Shown: positions 21,479 through 23,480 of the stretch, piece after piece
Layout: every line of letters begins with the position of its first letter
Position numbering within the stretch: position 1 is the stretch's first letter
Source of the DNA: an uncultured Eubacteriales bacterium
Lineage (GTDB): Bacteria > Bacillota > Clostridia > Peptostreptococcales > Anaerovoracaceae
Assembly: GCA_900551415.1 (NCBI GenBank)
Contig: URWB01000024.1
Location: 1-23,480 of the forward strand
Direction: 5' to 3'
DNA length: 23,480 nucleotides
The notes under the pieces: model-generated
Databases searched by the model: none
What the model was told of the DNA's origin: nothing
Seen by the model: only the letters and a program-made list of their open reading frames with translations
Made by a program: the position numbers and the translations under genes

Positions 21479-22306
21479 ATGGACAAATTAATTATCAGTG
21501 CATGTATTTGCGGCGCGGAAGTTACAAAGGAAAACAACCCGGCAGTACCTTATACGGTAGAAGAAGTTGTTAGAGAAGCAAAGTCTGCTTATGACGCGGG
21601 TGCGGCTTTGATTCACCTTCACGTAAGATGGGACGACGGTACCCCGACACAGGACAAGGGCAGATTCCAGGAAATGGTTGACGCAATCCGCAAGGAGTGC
21701 CCGGACGTTATTATCCAGCCTTCCACAGGCGGCGCGGTTGGTATGACTGACCTCGAGAGATTACAGTCTACCGAGATCACCCCAACTCCTGAGATGGCAA
21801 CCTTAGACTGCGGTACCTGCAACTTCGGCGGAGATGAAATTTTCATCAATACGGACAACACGATCGCGAACTTCGGTGACATCATGCAGGAAAGAGGCAT
21901 CAAGCCGGAATGCGAAGTATTCGATAAGGGTATGATTGACTTAGCGCTCAAAGCAGCTAAAAAGGGTCACATCAAGTATCCGATTCACTTCGACTTCGTA
22001 CTTGGCGTACAGATGACTGCGACTGTTCGTGACCTTGTCATCATGGCTACATCTATTCCGGCAGACTCTACATGGACAGCTACCGGTATCGGCAAGAACG
22101 CGTGGGGCATCGCTGCTGCGACAATCGCTATGGGCGGACACGTTCGTGTTGGTTTCGAAGATAACGTATACATGTCCAAGGGCGTTTTGGCGAAATCCAA
22201 CGGCGAAATGGTAGAAAGAGTTGTGCAGATGGCAAAACTCCTCAACAGAGAAGTTGCAACTCCTGCAGAAGCAAGAGAAATCTTAGGCTTAGCGCCGCTC
22301 AAATAA
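21479..22306 (+). CDS. kce: 3-keto-5-aminohexanoate cleavage enzyme (BKACE family)
   Basis: A 275-residue Zn-dependent beta-keto acid cleavage enzyme. In lysine fermentation Kce condenses 3-keto-5-aminohexanoate with acetyl-CoA to give acetoacetate and 3-aminobutyryl-CoA. Probable Zn ligands are His46 and His48 in HLHVRWDDG and Glu227 in GFEDNVYM; Glu14 in GAEVTK is also conserved. GIGKNAWGIAAATIAMGGHV (in parts) is typical of the family. AAAGGAG lies about 11 nt before the ATG. Its AGA-rich Arg codons resemble pflB and suggest high expression. Other lysine-fermentation genes (kamA, kamDE, kdd, kal) are not in the window, so another beta-keto acid substrate is possible; the family is functionally broad. 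Confidence 0.9.
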   Translation: MDKLIISACICGAEVTKENNPAVPYTVEEVVREAKSAYDAGAALIHLHVRWDDGTPTQDKGRFQEMVDAIRKECPDVIIQPSTGGAVGMTDLERLQSTEITPTPEMATLDCGTCNFGGDEIFINTDNTIANFGDIMQERGIKPECEVFDKGMIDLALKAAKKGHIKYPIHFDFVLGVQMTATVRDLVIMATSIPADSTWTATGIGKNAWGIAAATIAMGGHVRVGFEDNVYMSKGVLAKSNGEMVERVVQMAKLLNREVATPAEAREILGLAPLK

Positions 22307-22330
22307 GAAAGCTGCCGTTTGGAGCGAAAC

Positions 22331-22453
22331 AAGGACAAAAGTGTGCAAAACGGAAGCATAGATTCCTTTGCATCCATGCCTGCCATGAATGTCAGGCGTT
22401 CCGCGAGGTGCTTTTGTCGTGATTTCAAAAATATCACTCGGCGATATTTCCTG
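22331..22453 (-). repeat. Intergenic structured repeat, copy E (inverted, most diverged)
   Basis: On the minus strand it reads CAGGAAATATCGC, a GATATTTTT arm, ATCACGACAAAAGCACCTCGCG, then hairpins, then CTTTTGTCCTT. Three stems are kept with different bases: GCCTG/CAGGC with CAT/ATG (22378-22397) in place of GGCGCTCA/TGAGCGCC, TGCAAA/TTTGCA with GGAA/TTCC in place of GTGCGCATA/TATGCGCAC, and the unchanged closing ACAAAAG/CTTTTGT (22335-22341 with 22411-22417). Confidence 0.82.
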
Positions 22454-22464
22454 TATAACAAGCA

Positions 22465-22491
22465 AAAAGGTGACCACTGCGGTCACCTTTT
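22465..22491 (+). terminator. Intrinsic terminator after kce
   Basis: AAAAGGTGACC, loop ACTGC, GGTCACCTTTT: a perfect 11-bp stem including the A/T tracts, so it may work in both directions. It lies 159 nt past kce, beyond repeat copy E, so a kce transcript would contain the antisense of the repeat. Confidence 0.88.
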
Positions 22492-22595
22492 CTGTTACAC
22501 GGGGTTTGGCGCATGGATGTGACAATCTTAAAAAAACGACAAAACACTCCAAAATCAAGTATATGAATTTTACATTTAGGGATTTTGATCCAATC

Positions 22596-22625
22596 TCATA
22601 TATGGAAAAATGGCATGACATGTTA
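22596..22625 (+). promoter_or_regulatory. Possible forespore (sigma-G/F-like) promoter of the deacetylase gene
   Basis: TCATA (22596-22600), an 18-nt spacer and CATGTTA (22619-22625). The -10 fits the Bacillus sigma-G form CATNHTA, and the -35 fits GHATR except for its first base. B. subtilis pdaA is sigma-G dependent, so context supports it, but the motifs are short. Confidence 0.35.
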
Positions 22626-22659
22626 GATCACAGCGGAGGTATGTGCATAAAGGAAAGCG

Positions 22660-22697
22660 TCACCTCATACGATAGGGTAAGAATGAGGTGATTTTTT
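22660..22697 (+). promoter_or_regulatory. Hairpin that hides the SD of the deacetylase gene
   Basis: TCACCTCAT (22660-22668) pairs with ATGAGGTGA (22683-22691), followed by six Ts and directly by the ATG at 22698. The only SD, GAGGTGA, is the 3' arm, so the stem would block ribosome binding; with its T run it could instead terminate transcription. Either makes expression conditional. Confidence 0.6.
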
Positions 22698-23480
22698 ATG
22701 GTCAAATTTTTGAAAACGGCACGCCAGGCCTACGAGGCTCGGCAGGAGACGCGTAAGGAGATGAGAAAGAACACAGGCGGGAAGAACAGGATAAGACGCT
22801 TCCTTTACGGCGGTATGGCATTCAGCGCCCTTGCCTGCTGCGCGCTCCTGCTGACAGGTCTGCTTTATAGCGGCAACGGCAGAGCGATGCCTTTCGGATT
22901 ACAGAACCCCCATGATCGAGGAAACGCCGAAAAACAGGCGGAACAGCAAAGCCGCGCGGTCGCGGCGGCAGCGGATGGCAACTGGGGGTTATCGTTTCAG
23001 CAGGAGGGCAGCGCGCCGATCGGCAACGCGACACCGGAATACCTCGCAAAGTTTCAAGCCTACTATATCGGAGCCGGCGATCCGAAAGCGAAAAAAATCT
23101 ATTTGACCTTTGACGCCGGCTATGAAAACGGCGTGACGGACGAATTCGTCGAGCCCATCGTCTGCGACAAGGACGGCATGATCTCCGACAACGATTCGGT
23201 CATCTTCTTCAACTACCGCCCCGACCGCGCCCGCGAGATCACGCGCGCGTTCGTCGACCCCGCGTTCGACGGCTTCAAGCGCGAGTTCTTCCCGCTCACC
23301 TACGTCTGCAACACCGAGTATGACGCGACCATGCCGAACGTGCTCGTCGCCTTCCCGCGCATCAGCGTGAAAAACGGCCTTGGCGAGTATCTGAGCAAGA
23401 TGGGCATGACCCAGCTGCGCATCGCCGAGACCGAGAAGTACGCCCATGTCACGTTCTTCTTCAACGGCGGCGTCGAGGAC
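22698..23480 (+). CDS. Chimeric ORF: PdaA-type polysaccharide deacetylase N-terminus joined to phosphoglycerate mutase (GpmI) sequence; runs off the window
   Basis: Open for 261 codons to the window edge. Residues 1-145 look like a membrane-anchored spore deacetylase of the PdaA type: basic N-terminus, hydrophobic segment at about 38-57, Ala/Gln-rich linker, NWGLSFQQEG, then KIYLTFDAGYENG, the start of the NodB domain with its first catalytic Asp. From residue 146 the sequence is 2,3-bisphosphoglycerate-independent phosphoglycerate mutase: VTDEFVEPIVCDKDG, DSVIFFNYRPDRAREITRAF (in parts), FPLTYVC, QLRIAETEKYAHVTFFFNGG. The mutase part starts mid-protein, without its catalytic Ser or N-terminal region, and the deacetylase part loses most of NodB, so neither activity is expected. 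Codon third positions become almost all G/C after the join. Assembly error or recent recombination is likelier than a working fusion. Confidence 0.85.
   Translation, partial: MVKFLKTARQAYEARQETRKEMRKNTGGKNRIRRFLYGGMAFSALACCALLLTGLLYSGNGRAMPFGLQNPHDRGNAEKQAEQQSRAVAAAADGNWGLSFQQEGSAPIGNATPEYLAKFQAYYIGAGDPKAKKIYLTFDAGYENGVTDEFVEPIVCDKDGMISDNDSVIFFNYRPDRAREITRAFVDPAFDGFKREFFPLTYVCNTEYDATMPNVLVAFPRISVKNGLGEYLSKMGMTQLRIAETEKYAHVTFFFNGGVED

Noticed and set aside
1..22453. The dispersed repeats as a CRISPR array
   Set aside because: The copies are kilobases apart, in both orientations, about 120 nt long and have no regular spacers.

Overview
The window looks like chromosome of a spore-forming, fermentative anaerobe in the Clostridia (Firmicutes). 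Evidence: a SpoIIID regulator behind a sigma-E-type promoter, a PdaA-like deacetylase N-terminus, oxygen-sensitive pyruvate formate-lyase with its activase, a tryptophan T-box leader, a 3-keto-5-aminohexanoate cleavage enzyme and a DUF1836 protein. Base composition is fairly GC-rich for the class. I would not name a genus; an Anaerovoracaceae-like lineage is only a guess. I see no phage, insertion sequence, tRNA, rRNA or CRISPR array.

Layout. 1-2900: thrH (+), then cca (-) and spoIIID (-). 3076-7681: a pfl unit with a promoter and structured leader, pflB, pflA and a MATE exporter. 7821-11181: a tryptophan ABC importer (trpX-trpY-trpZ) behind a T-box whose specifier reads UGG. 11471-14353: a methionine unit made of a promoter, a Cys/Met-rich 36-codon leader peptide, an attenuator, metY and metA. 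14454-17040: a DUF1836 gene (-) and an acyl-CoA ligase (+) from back-to-back promoters. 17283-21407: AI-2E-family membrane protein, murB, PHP hydrolase and rapZ, tightly packed. 21388-22491: a single-gene kce unit. 22596-23480: the start of a PdaA-type deacetylase gene that changes abruptly, in frame, into phosphoglycerate mutase sequence and runs off the window.

Three things stand out. (1) The metY leader has every part of a ribosome-mediated attenuator: SD, short ORF with the cluster KMCACMCMCMLC, mutually exclusive antiterminator and terminator pairings, and a leader stop placed so that a ribosome finishing the ORF would cover the antiterminator arm. I know of no description of this for metY in Clostridia. 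(2) A roughly 120-nt intergenic element occurs five times (1-176, 2403-2524, 11318-11417, 14361-14482, 22331-22453), in both orientations. Its copies keep the same stems through compensatory base changes, so the structure appears to be selected. One copy supplies the C-terminal codons and stop of the DUF1836 gene. (3) The terminal ORF joins two unrelated enzymes at about 23121-23135 with a sharp change in codon use, which suggests an assembly or recombination chimera.

How the genes work together: the trp and met units are amino-acid supply systems controlled by RNA elements that sense, respectively, tRNA charging and (inferred) Cys/Met codon decoding. MetA has the Glu associated with acetyl-CoA use, which fits MetY's need for O-acetylhomoserine. 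ThrH may touch the same homoserine pool. The pfl unit yields acetyl-CoA and formate.
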